This document shows positions 26,252 through 37,300 of a DNA stretch of 64,000 nucleotides, in pieces. Source of the stretch: Corynebacterium urogenitale. GTDB lineage: Bacteria > Actinomycetota > Actinomycetes > Mycobacteriales > Mycobacteriaceae. Made by a program: the position numbers and the translations under genes. Position 1 is the first letter of the stretch. Every line of letters begins with the position of its first letter. Where the stretch lies: positions 124,001-188,000 of the forward strand of contig NZ_CP045032.1 of assembly GCF_009026825.1 (NCBI RefSeq), written 5' to 3'. The notes under the pieces are model-generated. The model was not told where the DNA came from. It worked only from the letters and a program-made list of their open reading frames with translations, and did no database searches.

Positions 26252-27091
26252 TCAGAGATTGTGGTCGGTGACCCAGCGGGAGAGTGAGTGCCGGTTGGTG
26301 TGCTGCGTCTTGCGCAGGATATTGGACACGTGGGTCTCCACCGTCTTCACGCTGATGAATAGCTTCTGTGCCATTTCCCGGTAGGTGTATCCGCGGGCTA
26401 GCAGCTTGAGCACCTCTCGCTCGCGCTTCGTGAGCTCATCGAGCAGGTTCGCGCCCTCCTGCACCTCCGCGACCTCGGCGGCGGGCACTCCGCGGCTCTG
26501 CAGCTCCTCCGTCGTGGCGGAACCCCCTGCGTTCCCCCTCCCGGCTCCAGCGGCGCTGCCGCTTGTGGCGTTCGTTCCCGCTGGCGTGCTGGTGGCGTCG
26601 AGCGCAGAGGAGGCGGAGAACGCATCGAGGACGTAGCCCGCCAACCTGGGGGAGAAGACCGCGTCACCGCTATGGATGCGGGCGATGGCGCTGACGAGTT
26701 CCGGGCCGCTGATCGACTTCGTGACATAGCCGCGCGCACCGCCGCGAATAAGGGCGATGACGTCCTCCGCTGCGTCCGAGACAGAAAGGCACAGAAATTG
26801 AGGGACGACGCCACCAGCCCGTCCGCCGAAGCACTCCGTCACGACCGCCAGGCCACCGCCGTCTGGCATGTGCACGTCCAGCAACACCACATCCGGGGTG
26901 GTCTCTGCGATGCCGGACAGAGCATCCTCGACCGTACCGGCCTCGCCGACAACCTCCACGCGCCCAGCGCCTGCCGAGTGGAGCTCGGCGCGCACACCCG
27001 CGCGGAACATGGAGTGGTCATCGACGAGGAATGTGCGAATGCACGCAGCGGGTGTGTTGGTGGCCTCGGCGGGTGAATCAGGGGTAGTCAT
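26252..27091 (-). CDS. LuxR/NarL-type response regulator
   Basis: 279 residues from ATG 27091. Receiver domain: TFLVDDHSMFRAGVRAEL (acidic pair DD), phospho-acceptor Asp in VVLLDVHMPDGGG, and GARGYVTKSISG (Lys). The C-terminal HTH is LTKREREVLKLLARGYTYREMAQKLFISVKTVETHVSNILRK. The linker between them is unusually long and low in complexity (SSALDATSTPAGTNATSG...), and the receiver has a small insertion (GGRAGGVVPQF). Both contain the 11-base word discussed in the findings. Partner of the kinase at 27216-28460. Confidence 0.92.
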   Translation of the reverse strand: MTTPDSPAEATNTPAACIRTFLVDDHSMFRAGVRAELHSAGAGRVEVVGEAGTVEDALSGIAETTPDVVLLDVHMPDGGGLAVVTECFGGRAGGVVPQFLCLSVSDAAEDVIALIRGGARGYVTKSISGPELVSAIARIHSGDAVFSPRLAGYVLDAFSASSALDATSTPAGTNATSGSAAGAGRGNAGGSATTEELQSRGVPAAEVAEVQEGANLLDELTKREREVLKLLARGYTYREMAQKLFISVKTVETHVSNILRKTQHTNRHSLSRWVTDHNL

Positions 27092-27215
27092 GAGTACTTT
27101 CTGCGACTGGCGTGTGGTGTGCGACAGGCACATGGTCGGGGATGTCGCCGGCGTGAGTGCCGAACCGGTTTTCGGGCCGTGCGGTGGGTGTTGAGCTGCG
27201 GACTGAGTTTTCAGC

Positions 27216-28460
27216 TTAGGGACGGGGGACGGACATAATGACCTCCGTGCCGGCAGCTGAAGTATCGATCTCCACGGTACCGCCCGCGCGCTGCATGCGC
27301 CCCAGAATGGACTGCCGGACACCCTGCCGATCCTCGGGGATCTGCTCCGCATCGAAACCCGGGCCCCGGTCGCGCACGTACATCTCCACTCGTGGCTCAT
27401 CGGGTTCAGCTTCGAGGAAGACGTGGATCTCGTCGCACCCAGAATGTTTAGCCGCATTGACCATCGCCTCGCGCCCGGCAAGGGCCAGCGCCAGCAGCGC
27501 ATCCGTACTGGGCATGTCCTCGCCCACGAGGACGGGGCGAACACGAATGCCGTAGGTATCCTCCACCTCGCCGCAAGCCACGCGGACCGCGCCGAAGAGG
27601 GTCTCCGGAACCACGGATTCGTCCGTGGCGAAGAGCCATTGGCGCAGTTGCCGTTCCTGCGAACGAGCCATGGTGACGATGTTCGGCTCGGAGGAGCTCT
27701 TTTGGATCATCGTCAGGGTCTGCAGAACGGAATCGTGAATGCGGCTGGCGATTTCCGCGCGCTCGGCCTCGGCGGCGCGTTCCTCAGCGGCCTGGTTCGC
27801 CGAGGACCACAGCCGCAACCACAGTGGAACCAGCACCACGATGAAGCCAATGATCGCCAACAGTGCCGCAACAAAAGCCCAGCCGACCATCGCGCCACGC
27901 GCGCTGTCCGCGCCGCCGGAACTGGTGCCAGCGACCAAGAGCGTGCCACCAATTCCGCCGATGAGCAGCACCACGCCGCCGACCAGCGCTGCCAGTTGTG
28001 GCCACTTGCGGGAGCTCGCCTGCACGCCGAAGGTGTTCCACACCAAGAACACACCCACGGCGGCCACGCTCAGCAGCAAACTCAACACGGACTGCTGGGA
28101 GCCCAGTGCTGGTCCTATGATCGCCATCACCGCACCGACGGCCAGCATCGCCCAGTCAATACTCCGATGCGGGCGATTGATGTTCTCTGGGCGCGAAGCT
28201 CCCGCCACCCGTCGATCGATGCGTTCCTGTGCGACCCGTGAGGTTCCCTCCGCGACGCTGTTCACCGAGGATGTGAAAATCACCAACGCGATGTAGAGCG
28301 GTATCGCCAGACCCGGGGCAACCAGCAAAGCCACGAAGGCAAACCGCACCCACGTCAGTTCCACTCCCAGGTGTGCCGCTAGCCCAGTGCACACGCCACC
28401 GAGGATCCGGTTGTCCTTCACCCGGTAGTACGTGGGGTAGGGCGTGCTGTGTGCGGTCAT
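27216..28460 (-). CDS. PspC-domain sensor histidine kinase (NarL/LiaS type)
   Basis: 414 residues from ATG 28460. N-terminal PspC domain (~8-68: YYRVKDNRILGGVCTGLAAHLGVELTWVRFAFVALL), then about four further membrane helices. The kinase core follows: phospho-acceptor helix ASRIHDSVLQTLTMIQK (His), N-box AGREAMVNAAKHSG and G-box RDRGPGFDAEQIP. It likely senses membrane stress and phosphorylates the LuxR regulator encoded 124 bases downstream. It is divergent from another PspC protein gene, so both may answer to the same regulator. Confidence 0.9.
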   Translation of the reverse strand: MTAHSTPYPTYYRVKDNRILGGVCTGLAAHLGVELTWVRFAFVALLVAPGLAIPLYIALVIFTSSVNSVAEGTSRVAQERIDRRVAGASRPENINRPHRSIDWAMLAVGAVMAIIGPALGSQQSVLSLLLSVAAVGVFLVWNTFGVQASSRKWPQLAALVGGVVLLIGGIGGTLLVAGTSSGGADSARGAMVGWAFVAALLAIIGFIVVLVPLWLRLWSSANQAAEERAAEAERAEIASRIHDSVLQTLTMIQKSSSEPNIVTMARSQERQLRQWLFATDESVVPETLFGAVRVACGEVEDTYGIRVRPVLVGEDMPSTDALLALALAGREAMVNAAKHSGCDEIHVFLEAEPDEPRVEMYVRDRGPGFDAEQIPEDRQGVRQSILGRMQRAGGTVEIDTSAAGTEVIMSVPRP

Positions 28461-28574
28461 GGCTTTAGTCTGCCAGCGACGGTGGCCTAGGGGTATCGGG
28501 GAAGACCCTGATTCCCCGGCTGGAGGAAGTTTCAGGGTGCTTCCCCGATGTGACTGCGCTGGATCGGCTGCAGA

Positions 28575-29912
28575 ATGAAGGACATGAACACCACAGACAA
28601 TGCTCCCCACCAGAGTCATCCGGCGGATCAGCCCGCGGACTCGAATGCCCCACAAGCAGATTCGTCCTCCCAGGTCACGGCCTTCCTCCGCGAGGTCTGG
28701 CGGACGCGTCCCGTGCGGATCCCCGGTCGGCAGGGCTCTGGTGCCTGGTTTGCAGGCATCGCGGAGGGGCTTGGCGTGCGCTACCAGATCAGTCCGGTAC
28801 TGATCAGGCTGTTGTTCGTCGTCCTGTCGCTGGCCGCGGGCATTGGTGTAGTGACCTACCTCGCGCTGCTGCTGATCCTGCCCCGCTACACCGTGCCACT
28901 ATCGCCAGCGGAAGCCATTATCAAGGGGATCGACGACAAGCGCTTTAACCACGATCGCTCAATGGGATGGAGCGCGGGCATCATCCTGCTGATCATGCTC
29001 GTTGGTTCCTTCGTCACGGTGGAATCCACGACCGTGCTCGGTGCGATTGTGGTCTGCCTGACCGTGTGTCTGCTCCATGCCCGCGTACCGGAGCCTCCGG
29101 GGCAGTTTTATGCCACCGCTTTTTCTTATTCGCCGAAACCCCCCACCAGCACCGGCGGGGTCTCTTTCACCTCGGCAACCAACCCGTACGGTAGCTATAC
29201 GTCCGGGGGCGGGGCTGGTGGCGTCGGACAGAAAGAGGACGCTTACACCGCTGCGGAGGGTTTCGAGGACAACGCTCGCGCTCCCCAGTCCACGCCGCCG
29301 AGCTGGGACCCGCTGGGCACCGCACCGTTTGCCTGGCACTTACCCGACCCGGATGAGCTCGATGCGCAGGCTCACGCGAGGCCACAAGAAAAGTCGAAGA
29401 AGCGGAAGAAGAAGTCCAGCCGGGTGCTCGCAGCAACTTTCACCTTCATTGCCATCCTGGCGGTGGCTGGAGTGGGGGCCGTGGCAGTCGGAGCCGCAGA
29501 CATCATAGGCGGGTCAGGCAACAGCAGCCTGCGCATATTCGGGACGGACACACAAAAGCCCACCGCGAAGGTCAGTGAACGCAAGTTCCGCTTGTGGGCA
29601 ACCAACGGAAAACTGGATTTCGGGGAGTACACGCAGGGCATGCCAGCTGAGCCCACCCCGGGAACGCCGACCAGGAATAGTGTGTACCTGCATTCCGTGG
29701 CATCCCATACGGAGATAGCGATCCCACGGGAGACGGATGGGCCAGCATTCACCGTGACGACCTACTGCCCGTGGACCTTCTTGGCTGAATCCGAGTGCGA
29801 AGATGGACGGATCTACGAGGTACCGTCCACCGCGAAGAACCAGGAGCCGAAGTACACGGTGGATCTCCACATCAGCGGCACGATGGCTTCAGTGAGCATC
29901 GAACGCCCGTAA
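28575..29912 (+). CDS. PspC domain membrane protein
   Basis: 445 residues (ATG 28584 is an alternative start). A polar N-terminus precedes a PspC domain (~50-110: RIPGRQGSGAWFAGIAEGLGVRYQISPVLIRLLFVVLSLAAGIG), two more helices and a long Gly/Ser/Thr linker. A Lys-rich patch (KSKKRKKKSSR), one more membrane helix and a ~130-residue outer domain with two Cys (TTYCPW, SECEDG) complete it. Transcribed away from the PspC kinase gene with a 114-base shared upstream region; probably the membrane-stress effector of that system. Confidence 0.82.
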   Translation: MKDMNTTDNAPHQSHPADQPADSNAPQADSSSQVTAFLREVWRTRPVRIPGRQGSGAWFAGIAEGLGVRYQISPVLIRLLFVVLSLAAGIGVVTYLALLLILPRYTVPLSPAEAIIKGIDDKRFNHDRSMGWSAGIILLIMLVGSFVTVESTTVLGAIVVCLTVCLLHARVPEPPGQFYATAFSYSPKPPTSTGGVSFTSATNPYGSYTSGGGAGGVGQKEDAYTAAEGFEDNARAPQSTPPSWDPLGTAPFAWHLPDPDELDAQAHARPQEKSKKRKKKSSRVLAATFTFIAILAVAGVGAVAVGAADIIGGSGNSSLRIFGTDTQKPTAKVSERKFRLWATNGKLDFGEYTQGMPAEPTPGTPTRNSVYLHSVASHTEIAIPRETDGPAFTVTTYCPWTFLAESECEDGRIYEVPSTAKNQEPKYTVDLHISGTMASVSIERP

Positions 29913-29926
29913 TCGCACCACAGCTC

Positions 29927-32539
29927 TTAGAAGCTGGTCGGGTCCTCCGGCCACGCGTGCTTCGGGTAACGCCCACGCATGTCCTTGCGCACACCCTGGT
30001 AGGGCCCGGCCCAGAAACTCGCCAGATCATCAGTGACCGCCAGGGGCCTCTGCGCGGGCGATAGCAGGTGGAATTGCACGCGCCGACCAGCGATGACGGG
30101 CGATTCGTGCAGCCCGAAAGCATCCTGCAGCTTCGTGGCGACTACTGGCGGAGCGTCCGGCGTGGCGCCCTCAGGGTCGGGGTAGCACACCTTCGCACGC
30201 CTCCCATTCGGCAGCTCAAACGTCTCGGGTGCGCACTCATCAATGGGCTTGTCCCACGGGATCAAACCACGCAGAAGCCCCGCGATATCGGGCGTGCGTC
30301 CGGCCGCCAGATCCGCTGCGGCGAAGCTCACCACGTCCTCAGGCAACCCGTGGCGCACGTTCGGGTAGCCCTCCACGTCCTGTTCGTGCAGGTAGTTCAT
30401 TCGCCGGAGGAGGGCCTGCGTGCCCTCGTCGAGCGACAACATCGCCGCCCCGTGTGTACGCAAAGCTTCCTCCACTGCAGTGCGCTTGTCCTCCGGGGTG
30501 GCCTGCACTGGGGCGCTGCTGAGCTCAATGGCCCCCACACGCCGCGTCTGCCGCACCTGGATTTTCTGCGTCTCGGGGTCGAATGTCGCCCTCCTTTCCT
30601 CCTCGACGCCACCAGCCGCCGCCAGCGCCAGCTCCTCTGGAATCGGCAGGGCGCTACGCACGCGGGCACCCGTGCCATCGCCCGTGTGGGAGCGGGCAAG
30701 ATCGGCGATGGCGAACCACTGGCTGCCAGAGTCAGCTGCCAGGGAGTTCATGCCCGGGATCTCGGAGTGCAGTGTGGCGCCGGTGCCGCCGACGGTAAGT
30801 ACACGGTCGCTGGGCTGCCCGTGCGCATCTATGACCCGTCTTGCCACGAGGTGCGGGTATGCGCAGGCCACGGTGTAGGCGATGGCTTCATCGCCGGTGA
30901 GATCCGCTTGTTCTGATATGTGAGTATCGCCGAAGAGCTGGTGCGCACGTGGGCTTTCACGCCGCAGAATTCGCTCAATACGCTGGACCATAGGGTCTTG
31001 CGGGCGCACCGCGGCAACCTCGCGGGAGAGGTTCGGGGAGCTCGGAGTGGCGTCGAGCACAGACAAGATGCGGGAGACGAGCCCGGGCGGAAGGGCGCGG
31101 GCGGCGAGCAGACCGCCGCGGGCCAGGTGCGGTTCCAGCGGAATACTGGCAAGCAGGCGGCCGAGAGGCGTGACCTCGCCGAAAGTGCCATCGGAAGTGG
31201 TGCTGATCGCGCCGAGACGAACGAGGGCCTCGGTGGCAACAGTGGCGGCTCGCTCCGGAAAAGGGTCGGGGAGGGGTAAATCCACGCCCCCGGGCGCACC
31301 CCACACCGCGCAGTCCAGAAGAGCGCTGGTGAGGTCGGAGGTAGCGATGGCAGGAGGGGAAAACTCGGCGAGCTTGGCCCACTGTTCGGCAGTGAGGCAG
31401 CGGAACACCACCCCCGGGCCCTCGCGGCCCGCACGGCCAGCACGCTGCACAGTGGAAGCCTGGCTGGCGGACTCCGTGACCAGCAGGGACATCCCGCGGG
31501 AGGCATCGCGCCGGGAAACGCGGGAAAGACAGCTATCCACGACCACGCGCACCCCAGGCACCGTGACGGAGGACTCCGCAACGTCAGTGGCGACGATGAC
31601 CCGGCGGGAAGGGCTCGCGCTGGTGGGCGAGTGGCGAGAGCCACGGCCGCCGACAATGCGCGCCTGTTCCTTCGGGTTCAAGCGCCCGTGCAAAGCGCAG
31701 GCCTCCACCGCCACACCTCCGATGGTGCTGCCGTGGAGCTGTTCCGCGATGAACTCCGTGCCGCGGATCGTGGGGACAAAAGCTAGGACATCGCCACCTG
31801 CGATCTCCGGATCTGGGTGCGTGGCCGTGTCTGCCAGCGCCTGCCGGATGGCGTGCAGTACGTGCTGCTCGATGGAGCCCTCTGCGCCGAAACGTGCCCG
31901 CGGATCCCGCCTGGCAATGGACTGCCCGGCTGAGGTGTACCGGATATCTAGCGGGTGAATAGGGCTGGGAACATCCACAATCGGCGCGCCCAGCAGTGTC
32001 GCGAAGCGCTGGGCATCCACCGTGGCGGACATCGCCACGAGGAGCAGATCTTCCCGCAGCTCCCGCAGCTGTGCCAACATGCCGAAAACAAGGTCGGATT
32101 CCAGGTGCCGCTCGTGGACCTCGTCGATGATCACGGCACCCACGCCTTCTAAATCAGGGTCGCGCAGCAATCGGCGCAGGAGCACTCCGGAGGTGACGAA
32201 CTCGATTGATGTGCGTGTCGAGGTGCGGGAATCGCCGCGGACTGTGTAGCCGATGTCCTCGCCCAGCGTGGTGGCAGTGAGTTCCGCGAGACGGGCCGCG
32301 GCCGCGCGGGCGGCAACGCGCCGAGGCTGGGTGACGACGACTTTGGTGGGCGGGCTGGTGGCGTCGTCGTTCACAGAGGTGAGGAATTCCCGCACGTAGC
32401 CAGGCGCGAGGGTTGTCTTACCCGTTCCAGGTGGTGCTTGGACTACTGCCGTGCCGGAGTTGCGCAGTGCCTGAAGCAGCGCGGAGTGACCAGCGGCAAA
32501 GGGCAGATCAGCAGCAGAGGGCAAGGAGGGAAAAGCCAT
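29927..32539 (-). CDS. hrpB: ATP-dependent RNA helicase HrpB
   Basis: 870 residues from ATG 32539 (MAFPSLPSAADLPFAAG). DEAH/DExH motifs: APPGTGKTT (I), TQPRRVAARAAA (Ia), IIDEVHERHLESDL (II, DEVH), MSATVD (III), and QRAGRAGREGPG (VI), followed by the HrpB C-terminal domain. Role in RNA handling is poorly known; non-essential in studied bacteria. Two short insertions versus typical HrpB (NDDATSPPTK before motif Ia; AAGGVEEERRATFD late) coincide with the 11-base word. Follows the small gene at 32545-32961 by five bases, likely one operon. Confidence 0.92.
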   Translation of the reverse strand: MAFPSLPSAADLPFAAGHSALLQALRNSGTAVVQAPPGTGKTTLAPGYVREFLTSVNDDATSPPTKVVVTQPRRVAARAAAARLAELTATTLGEDIGYTVRGDSRTSTRTSIEFVTSGVLLRRLLRDPDLEGVGAVIIDEVHERHLESDLVFGMLAQLRELREDLLLVAMSATVDAQRFATLLGAPIVDVPSPIHPLDIRYTSAGQSIARRDPRARFGAEGSIEQHVLHAIRQALADTATHPDPEIAGGDVLAFVPTIRGTEFIAEQLHGSTIGGVAVEACALHGRLNPKEQARIVGGRGSRHSPTSASPSRRVIVATDVAESSVTVPGVRVVVDSCLSRVSRRDASRGMSLLVTESASQASTVQRAGRAGREGPGVVFRCLTAEQWAKLAEFSPPAIATSDLTSALLDCAVWGAPGGVDLPLPDPFPERAATVATEALVRLGAISTTSDGTFGEVTPLGRLLASIPLEPHLARGGLLAARALPPGLVSRILSVLDATPSSPNLSREVAAVRPQDPMVQRIERILRRESPRAHQLFGDTHISEQADLTGDEAIAYTVACAYPHLVARRVIDAHGQPSDRVLTVGGTGATLHSEIPGMNSLAADSGSQWFAIADLARSHTGDGTGARVRSALPIPEELALAAAGGVEEERRATFDPETQKIQVRQTRRVGAIELSSAPVQATPEDKRTAVEEALRTHGAAMLSLDEGTQALLRRMNYLHEQDVEGYPNVRHGLPEDVVSFAAADLAAGRTPDIAGLLRGLIPWDKPIDECAPETFELPNGRRAKVCYPDPEGATPDAPPVVATKLQDAFGLHESPVIAGRRVQFHLLSPAQRPLAVTDDLASFWAGPYQGVRKDMRGRYPKHAWPEDPTSF

Positions 32540-32544
32540 GGTTC

Positions 32545-32961
32545 CTAGGTTAGAGGTCCCAGGGACTGGCCGAAGAGTTCCATGATGTTGTTTGCGTTGC
32601 CCAGCGATGGCCCCGCGATGTTGTTGAGCAGGAGGGCGATGAGGATGATGATCACGATAATGACGGCGCCGAAGACCCACAGTGCCCGCCAGAGGGAATA
32701 GCGCTCCGGGTTGGGGTCTTCGAGGAACGGTAGCTCCACGTTTGAGGGGTTAGCGGTGAGGGGTTCTTCCGCGAAGGTGCTGTTCGTGACGGGTTTGCCA
32801 TCGCGGTCGAGGAAGCCTCCGCGCTCGGGTGTGGTGGCGCGGTAGGTGCCGACATCGCGGGAAGTTGAGCGGAAGGATGTTCTGGCATGGCGGGAGGATG
32901 CTCGAGAGGAAGTGCCGGAGGTGCTGGTTCGATGAGGGTCTTGTGAGCCGTGATCTGCCAT
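32545..32961 (-). CDS. Small single-pass membrane protein, unknown
   Basis: 138 residues from ATG 32961, with AGGAGG upstream on the minus strand. A Ser/Arg/Thr-rich N-terminal half (TSTSGTSSRASSRHARTSF) is followed by one membrane segment near the end (WVFGAVIIVIIILIALLLN). No known domain. Its stop is five bases before the hrpB start. Confidence 0.65.
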   Translation of the reverse strand: MADHGSQDPHRTSTSGTSSRASSRHARTSFRSTSRDVGTYRATTPERGGFLDRDGKPVTNSTFAEEPLTANPSNVELPFLEDPNPERYSLWRALWVFGAVIIVIIILIALLLNNIAGPSLGNANNIMELFGQSLGPLT

Positions 32962-33201
32962 TGTTGTGAACCTCCTGAGTTTTGTGGCTTCCTGTGGGCC
33001 TCCGGTGAGTGGGGGGATGATGTACACGGGCTGATGCTGATCGCAGGTGGGTGCTGCTGAACAGCTGTCTTGGTAGCTGGTCGTAGTTTTGCACAGGGGT
33101 GTTACTTGTGGAAAGACGCGGTGCGCTTTTGGGTTGAATGTCACACCTTTGCGCTAGCTTGGCGGGCATACACCGTATTCGATAGTTAAGGACAGAAGAC
33201 A

Positions 33202-33882
33202 ATGGATATTCCCACCGTCACCACTCCTGCCGGCCAGCTCGTCGGGGCAGATGGCATTGCGCGCCCGGCGTGGGCGTACCGCTCCGAGATGGAGCGGGAG
33301 TACTACGACCAAGAATGGGGTCGCCCCATCATCACGGAACATGGCCTATTAGAGCGGCTCTGCCTGGAATCCTTCCAGTCGGGTTTGTCGTGGAGCACGG
33401 TGTTGGCCAAGCGCCGAGCCTTCCGTGAGGTGTTCTTCCTTTTCGACGCCACCAGGATCGCAGCGATGGATGATGCTGCGAAAGCTGCGGCCATGGCCGA
33501 TGAGAGGTTGATCCGCAACCGTGTGAAGCAGGAATCGGTGTACTCCAACGCGGACGCGACGATCGCCCTGCGGGAGGATCCAGGGTTGCAGGCTCTGGCG
33601 GAGGATGCTCCGGCGCGGGCGCTCCTCGGGAGGGTGGCCGATCGCTTGGTGCCAGGGTTGCCAGTGTTGCTGTGGTCTTTCGCGCCGAGGGAGCACCAGC
33701 GGCCCCGGCATGTGGCGGAGATAGCGAAGACGTCCGCGGAGTCTGTTGCGATGGCCAAGGAGCTCAAGCGGCGCGGCTTCCGCATGGTGGGGCCGGTGAC
33801 GTGCTATGCGCTGATGCAGGCGACGGGGATGGTGGATGATCGGGTTGTAGAGGAGGGAAGTGGAGAGGCTGAGCGGTCTTAA
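33202..33882 (+). CDS. tag: DNA-3-methyladenine glycosylase I
   Basis: 226 residues. Tag family marks: YYDQEWGRPI near the start, LLERLCLESFQSGLSWSTVLAKRRAFREVF (the F-Q-x-G-L-S-W region), ADERLIRNRVKQESVYSNA, and FRMVGPVTCYALMQATGMVDDR at the end. It removes 3-methyladenine from alkylated DNA (base excision repair). Good match along the full length; the last ~10 residues are charged and variable. The 33883-34323 gap after it holds the gltB upstream region. Confidence 0.92.
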   Translation: MDIPTVTTPAGQLVGADGIARPAWAYRSEMEREYYDQEWGRPIITEHGLLERLCLESFQSGLSWSTVLAKRRAFREVFFLFDATRIAAMDDAAKAAAMADERLIRNRVKQESVYSNADATIALREDPGLQALAEDAPARALLGRVADRLVPGLPVLLWSFAPREHQRPRHVAEIAKTSAESVAMAKELKRRGFRMVGPVTCYALMQATGMVDDRVVEEGSGEAERS

Positions 33883-34216
33883 AACTCGGCAGTGCGCCTG
33901 TGGAATTTTCCCACGTCGTGTGTTGTTTTGCGCGGGGTGACTGCGGGTTGGTGGCCGTTGTGTGGGCGTTGGGGGTACTAAATGTTTCAGGCATGTGAAC
34001 TGGTGCCAAAACTATCTCTAAAACCTCGAAGGTTATGTTCTTGACTGTAAAATGGATTGTTGCCCCCCGCTCGACGTGATTTACGCCACAACCATTGCGT
34101 AGGGAACGGAAAATTTAGGGAACCCTAATTTTGTGAGCTCAGGGGAAGTGCGCAACTGTAGTAGACCCGCCTTGTCAAGTGTGACTGGGTTAACTCCGAA
34201 ACCCATGCGGATGATC

Positions 34217-34232
34217 TGTCACACATATGACA
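34217..34232. promoter_or_regulatory. Inverted repeat upstream of gltBD
   Basis: TGTCA (34217-34221) and TGACA (34228-34232) flank six bases, about 90 bases before the gltB start. A dimeric regulator site is possible. It does not match the AmtR box as I remember it, so the regulator is unknown. No other gene-like content in 33883-34317. Confidence 0.35.
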
Positions 34233-34323
34233 AGTGCTGTTGCCCCAAGGAGGCGCCCCTCCAAAGGCAACTGCAATTGCTTGTGACGATTGACGTAGTG
34301 ACGAATAGTAAGGCCACTTGAAC

Positions 34324-37300
34324 ATGACGAACTACCCTGCACGCCAGGGTCTTTACGACCCGCAGTTTGAGCACGATGCGTGTGGTGTCGCATTTGTGGC
34401 AGACATGCACGGCCGCAAGACTCGTGACATCGTGGAGAAAGGCATCCAGGCTCTGGTGAACCTGGACCACCGCGGTGCCGCTGGTGCTGAGAAGAATACC
34501 GGCGACGGTGCCGGCATCCTGATCCAGGTTCCGGACCGTTTTTACCGTGAAGAGATGGCGAAGCAAGGCGTGGAGCTGCCGGCCGCTGGTGAGTACGCCA
34601 CCGGCATTGCGTTCCTCCCGAACTCTCGCATGGCTGCCCTGGACGCGATGCGCGACATCGAGCAGATCATTGCTGAAGAGGGAATGACCCTCCTCGGCTG
34701 GCGCGAGGTTCCGACGGACAACTCCTCCCTCGGTGCGATCGCCCGCGATGCAGAACCAATCTTCCGCCAGCTGTTCATTGCCGGTACCGGCAAGTACGGC
34801 CACACCCTCTCCGGCCTCGAGCTGGACCGTGCAGCATGGTTCGTCCGCAAGCGTGCAGAGCGCGAGCTCGGTACGAAGGGAGCAGGCGAAGGCACCGGTA
34901 GCGATACCGTGTACTTCCCATCCCTATCCTCCCGCACCATGGTCTACAAGGGCATGCTGACCACGCCACAGCTGCGTGACTTCTACCTGGACCTGCAGGA
35001 CGAGCGCGTAGAGTCCGCACTGGCTATCGTGCACTCCCGCTTCTCTACAAACACCTTCCCATCTTGGCCACTGGCTCACCCGTACCGCATGCTCGCCCAC
35101 AACGGCGAAATCAACACCGTCCGCGGTAACGAGAACTGGATGCGCGCCCGCGAATCCATGATCAAGTCGGAGATCCTCGGCGATATCTCCCGCGTTCTGC
35201 CGATCTGTGATCCAGACGGTTCGGATACGGGTCGCTTCGACGAGGCTCTGGAGCTGCTCCATCTCGGCGGTCGGAGCCTGCCACATGCCGTGCTCATGAT
35301 GGTTCCGCAGGCCTGGGAGCGCAACGAGAACATCGACCCGGATGTCAGAGCCTTCTACGAATACCACTCCTCCATCATGGAGCCATGGGACGGCCCAGCT
35401 GCCCTGGCCTTTACCGATGGCACCATCATCGGTTCCGTGCTGGACCGTAATGGCCTGCGCCCAGGACGTATCTGGATCACCAAGGACGGCCTCGTGGTCA
35501 TGGCATCCGAGGCCGGTGTGCTGGACATCCCGGATTCGGAGATCGTGCGCCGCACCCGCGTGGAGCCAGGCCGGATGTTCCTAGTGGACACCGCTCAGGG
35601 CAAGATCATCGACGATGAAGAGATCAAGTCTCACCTCGCCGACCAGCCATACAAGCAGTGGGTCGAGGAGAACTTGATCCACTCCGATGAGCTGCCAGCT
35701 GCAGAGACCGTTGAGATGAACCACGAGCGTGTGGTTCTGCGTCAGCGCGTCTTCGGCTTCACCGAAGAAGAGGTCGAAGCCCTCATTCGCCCCATGGCCG
35801 TCAACGGCACAGAGGGTATCGGCTCCATGGGTACCGATACGCCAATCGCCGCTCTGTCCAACCGCCCGCGCATGCTGTACGACTTCTTCGCACAGCGCTT
35901 CGCGCAGGTCACCAACCCGCCGCTGGACTCCATCCGCGAAAAGATGGTCACCTCCCTGTTCACCCAGCTGGGTGCGCAGGAGGACGTGCTCAACCCGACC
36001 CCCAAGGCCGCACACCGCATCCACCTGGAGACCCCAGTGCTCTCCAACCAGGATCTGGAGAAGCTGCGCGCCGCGGGTGAGCACGAAAAGTACGCTGCGT
36101 TCCGCTCCGCCCGTATCTCCGGCCTGTACAAGGTCGCCCACGGAGGACGCGGCATGGCCGAGTCCATCAAGCGCATCCGCCGAGAGGTCTCGGACGCCAT
36201 CGCTTCCGGTGCCACGCTCATCATCCTCACCGACCGTGACTCCGACGAGCGCAACGCCCCGATTCCATCTCTGCTGCTGACCTCCGCAGTCCACCACCAC
36301 TTAGTGCGCGAGAAGACCCGCACCCGCGCGTCCCTCATCATCGAGTCCGGTGATGCCCGCGAGGTTCACCACCTCGCCATGCTGCTGACCTTCGGCGCGG
36401 ATGCGATCAACCCGTACATGGCTCTCATGACCATCGACGAACTGGCCGCTGCCGGCCGCCTAGGCGACGTCACCGGCGAGCAGGGACAGAAGAACTACAT
36501 CCACGCTGCGGGCTACTCCATCCTCAAGATCATGTCCAAGATGGGTATCTCCACCGTGGGCTCCTACCGCGGTTCCCAGCTGGTCGACGTCACCGGCCTG
36601 CACCAGAGCCTGTTGGACGAGTACTTCACCGGAGCATTCTCCCCGATCTCCGGCATCGGTCTGGAAGAGATCGCCGACGACGTCACCGCACGTCACCGCT
36701 CCGCTTTCCTGCCACGCCCAGAGGAAAAGGCACACCGCGAGCTGGAGATCGGTGGCGAGTACAAGTGGCGCCGCGAGGGCGAATACCACCTGTTCAACCC
36801 AGAGACCGTCTTCAAGCTGCAGCACGCAACCCGCACCGGTCAGTACCGAATCTTCAAGGAGTACACCAACAAGGTCAATGACCAGTCCCGCCGACTGGCC
36901 ACCTTGCGAGGCCTCTTCGAGTTCAACTCCGACCGTGCCCCGATCTCCATTGACGAGGTCGAGCCAGTCTCCGAGATCGTCAAGCGCTTCTCCACCGGCG
37001 CGATGTCCTACGGCTCCATCTCCGCTGAGGCTCACGAGACCCTCGCAATCGCGATGAACCGACTCAAGGGCATGTCCAACTCCGGTGAGGGTGGCGAGGA
37101 CCCCGCCCGTTTCGAGAAGGAACCGAACGGTGACTGGAAGCGCTCCGCCATCAAGCAGGTCGCGTCCGGCCGCTTCGGTGTGACCAGCCACTACCTCAAC
37201 AATTGCACCGATATTCAGATCAAGATGGCACAGGGTGCAAAGCCAGGTGAGGGTGGCCAGCTGCCGCCGTCCAAGGTCTACCCATGGATCGCAGAAGTTC

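Noticed and set aside
26589..32365. E. coli Chi (GCTGGTGG) as the explanation for the 11-mer
   Set aside because: Most sites contain GCTGGTGG, but the conserved part goes on to CGTC, and actinobacteria generally use AdnAB/other enzymes rather than E. coli-type RecBCD recognition; mixed orientation also argues against it.
34201..34323. Riboswitch before gltB
   Set aside because: No known aptamer fold recognised; only a short inverted repeat is supportable.
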